DNA of 36,225 nucleotides from Rikenella microfusus (GTDB lineage Bacteria > Bacteroidota > Bacteroidia > Bacteroidales > VadinHA17). A program made the position numbers and the translations under genes. How positions within the stretch are numbered: the stretch's first letter is position 1; every line of letters starts with the position of its first letter. Below the pieces are notes generated by a model, which was not told where the DNA came from, did not search any database, and saw only the letters and a list, made by a program, of their open reading frames with translations. Positions 34,283 to 36,225 of the stretch are shown piece after piece. The stretch spans positions 1 to 36,225 of the forward strand of contig DYKN01000030.1 in NCBI GenBank assembly GCA_020722575.1, given 5' to 3'.

Positions 34283-34759
34283 ATGAAAGTAGTTCTGACA
34301 ATTTTAGCTTTTTCACTTTTTCTTTCGCTTACATCCTGTAAGTGGTTAAAGGAAAAAGGTATTTTCGGCAGGAAAGCTGATACTATGGCAATATGGCATG
34401 CCCGTCAGGATAGCATAAGGGTAGCTGATTCTCTTAAGGCTGTCCAGGAAAAGATAGCTCTCGAAAATCAAAGGCTGGAGCAGGAAAAGCTTGCAGAAGA
34501 ACAAAGGCTGGAGTGGGAGAGAAAGTTCAGGTACAACATTATTGTTGGTAGTTTTATTACACCTGAATATGCAAGGAATTTTTTGGAAGAGATCAGGTCG
34601 CAGGGGTTTCCTGATGCCAGGCTTATACCACTTGAAGATACAAAATTTGAAATGGTCGCCGCTGAAGCTCACGACAAGCTTGGTACAGCTATTGAAAGGC
34701 TTAGATACTTTAGAAATAATGTAGCTTTTGATGCCTGGATATATATTTTCAGAAAATAG
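34283..34759 (+). CDS. SPOR-domain lipoprotein with coiled coil
   Basis: A 158-residue lipoprotein: signal sequence with lipobox LTSC (Cys19), a charged Glu/Gln/Lys-rich helix (about 38-82) likely to form a coiled coil, and a C-terminal SPOR-like domain (about 83-157). The last begins YNIIVGSFITPEYARNFL, continues with LIPLEDTKFEMVAAE and ends AFDAWIYIFRK. SPOR domains bind denuded peptidoglycan glycan strands at division sites, so the protein probably sits between outer membrane and cell wall. The fit to SPOR is by pattern (beta-GSF-helix-beta repeated) and is good though not certain. Transcribed from its own consensus promoter and convergent with purA, 9 bp apart. Confidence 0.75.
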   Translation: MKVVLTILAFSLFLSLTSCKWLKEKGIFGRKADTMAIWHARQDSIRVADSLKAVQEKIALENQRLEQEKLAEEQRLEWERKFRYNIIVGSFITPEYARNFLEEIRSQGFPDARLIPLEDTKFEMVAAEAHDKLGTAIERLRYFRNNVAFDAWIYIFRK

Positions 34760-34783
34760 GCCAGTGAACTATCTTCTGAAAAT
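34745..34783. terminator. Bidirectional hairpin holding the stop codons of the SPOR lipoprotein and purA
   Basis: ATTTTCAGAAAATAG (34745-34759) and CTATCTTCTGAAAAT (34769-34783) pair over 15 bp with one mismatch around a 9-nt loop. Each arm contains the TAG stop of one of the two convergent genes. The tails are not strongly T-rich, but the position and stem length fit a shared terminator. Confidence 0.55.
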
Positions 34784-36034
34784 TGTCTGATTACGGTTTG
34801 GGCCAAGAGATATTAATGTTACCGGAACTCCGGTTTGATTTTCGATGAATTCTATATAATGTTTCAGATTTTCGGGCAGATTATTGTAATCGTGTATTTC
34901 TGAAAGATTATTTTCCCATCCGGCAAATTCACTGTAAACAGGAACAATTTCACCCTGATACCATAAAGGTACCTCTTCAGTTTCAACGCCATTTACTTTA
35001 TATGAGGTACATACTTTTATTGTTTGAAGTCCCGATAACACATCAGACTTCATAATAAACAACCGTGTAACTCCATTAATCATAATTGCATATTTTAGTG
35101 CTGGCAAGTCGAGCCAGCCGCATCTACGGGGCCTTCCTGTTGTGGAACCATATTCTGCTCCCCTTTTCCTCAGAAAATCACCAGTATCATCATGAAGTTC
35201 TGTTGGAAAGGGTCCGCTTCCCACTCTGGTACAGTATGCTTTGAATATTCCAAATATTTCTCCTGCTTTAGAAGGAGGTATTCCAAGGCCGGTAAATGCA
35301 CCGGCACTTATTGTATTTGAAGATGTTACAAATGGATATGATCCAAAATCAATATCCAGCATTGTTCCCTGGGCACCCTCAGCAAGTATTGTTTTGTTTT
35401 CTTTAAGAAGTTTGTTTACAAAATATTCACTGTTGATAAGTTTGAAGTTTCTAAGTAGTTCAATCCCTTCAAACCAACCTTTTTCAAAGCTTGAAATGCT
35501 GTAATTATGATGGTAAATTTCTGCTATTTTCAGATGAATATCCATTATTTTTTTGTACATCGTTTCAAAATCAGAGCGCATTATATCTCCTGCTCTCAGT
35601 CCAATACGTCCAGCTTTATCAGTATAAGCTGGTCCGATACCTCTTAATGTGGAGCCTATTTTTGCATCTCCTTTACTCGATTCATATACAGCATCAAGAA
35701 ATCTATGGCCCGGGAGGATAAGATGGGCCCTGTTTGATATAAGAAGGCGTTTCTTTATTTCCTCAACAGGGATTCCAAGATTATTTATTTCATCCCTGAA
35801 GACAGCAGGATCAAGCACTACCCCGTTACCTATAAGGTTTAATTTTTCATCATGGAAGATGCCGGATGGAATCAGGTGTAAAATATATCTTTTATTGTTG
35901 AATTCAATAGTATGTCCTGCATTTGGGCCACCCTGAAATCTTGCAATAAGATCATATTCAGGAGTGAGAGCATCGACAATTTTACCTTTACCTTCATCGC
36001 CCCATTGTAAACCCAGTAAAATATCCACCTTCAT
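34769..36034 (-). CDS. purA: Adenylosuccinate synthetase
   Basis: A 421-residue enzyme that makes adenylosuccinate from IMP, GTP and aspartate, the first committed step to AMP. GLQWGDEGKGKIVD (8-21, catalytic Asp13), GPNAGHT (with His41), RGIGPAYTDK (131-140), EGAQGTMLDIDFG, and TTGRPRRCGWLD are all family signatures; the C-terminus has SLGPNRNQTIF. ATG 36034 gives the standard N-terminus (MKVDILLGLQWGD); an in-frame TTG at 36061 would add nine residues but has no family support. Length is normal. Its last four codons mirror those of the convergent lipoprotein gene because both lie in a shared inverted repeat. Confidence 0.96.
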   Translation of the reverse strand: MKVDILLGLQWGDEGKGKIVDALTPEYDLIARFQGGPNAGHTIEFNNKRYILHLIPSGIFHDEKLNLIGNGVVLDPAVFRDEINNLGIPVEEIKKRLLISNRAHLILPGHRFLDAVYESSKGDAKIGSTLRGIGPAYTDKAGRIGLRAGDIMRSDFETMYKKIMDIHLKIAEIYHHNYSISSFEKGWFEGIELLRNFKLINSEYFVNKLLKENKTILAEGAQGTMLDIDFGSYPFVTSSNTISAGAFTGLGIPPSKAGEIFGIFKAYCTRVGSGPFPTELHDDTGDFLRKRGAEYGSTTGRPRRCGWLDLPALKYAIMINGVTRLFIMKSDVLSGLQTIKVCTSYKVNGVETEEVPLWYQGEIVPVYSEFAGWENNLSEIHDYNNLPENLKHYIEFIENQTGVPVTLISLGPNRNQTIFRR

Positions 36035-36225
36035 ATTAAAAAAGTTAAAATGCGCCTCCAAGTTAAGAATAAATTTAGAAAAGAAATATAGTATTTTAGT
36101 TTGTTGAAAACTCCTTCATCTGGTACCTCCGGTATAAATAATTCTTGCAATAATATGTTTTTAAAATTTGTTGATTATAAAAAATTTTTTGTTAAATTTA
36201 TGTTTTTAAAATAATAATTATTTAA

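Overview
The window is a compact, AT-rich chromosomal segment of a Bacteroidota bacterium, most likely an uncultured or anaerobic member of the Bacteroidales. The evidence is a type IX secretion (gliding-motility) C-terminal domain, a DUF6702-like protein, the xerD / aroQ / pyk neighbourhood, several TAnnTTTG -7 promoter elements, SPOR and OmpP1/FadL-type envelope proteins, and the absence of Shine-Dalgarno sequences at most genes. Rubredoxin and nickel-pincer cofactor genes fit an anaerobic or microaerophilic lifestyle. I see no rRNA, tRNA, CRISPR array, insertion sequence or prophage.

Layout: 1-950 is the 5' part of a metal-efflux permease that runs off the left edge (minus). xerD (minus) is divergent from aroQ-pyk-DUF6702-T9SS cargo-TPR (2107-8353, plus). 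A large hybrid sensor kinase and nth lie on the minus strand (8449-12369). aroB-aroA-aroC follow on the plus strand (12490-15779); with aroQ this gives four of the seven shikimate-pathway steps in one window. A minus-strand block proS - unknown protein - POTRA/beta-barrel outer-membrane protein - tilS occupies 15782-21368. Three plus-strand envelope genes follow (21464-25867): two Tyr/Trp-rich, low-complexity exported proteins and an OmpP1/FadL-like porin. Then comes a minus-strand larC-larE-larB-wbqC operon (25987-29396). Methylmalonyl-CoA epimerase and rubredoxin overlap each other on the plus strand. pepD and a long-chain acyl-CoA ligase are on the minus strand. A SPOR lipoprotein (plus) converges on purA (minus), and the stop codons of both sit inside one hairpin.

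Most of the window is housekeeping metabolism: aromatic amino-acid precursors, glycolysis, purine synthesis, tRNA charging and modification, and DNA repair. The parts most worth a second look are the pair of aromatic-rich exported proteins with unusually strong ribosome binding sites, the nickel-pincer cofactor operon that lacks its client enzyme LarA, the unknown protein coupled to a POTRA-barrel protein between two tRNA-metabolism genes, and a chorismate synthase whose signature resembles the Clostridium-type rather than the usual Bacteroides-type enzyme. I did not find a clearly new multi-gene system such as a defence island. The aromatic-rich cluster is the best candidate for undescribed biology. 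All family calls come from reading the sequence and recalled motifs, without database searches.
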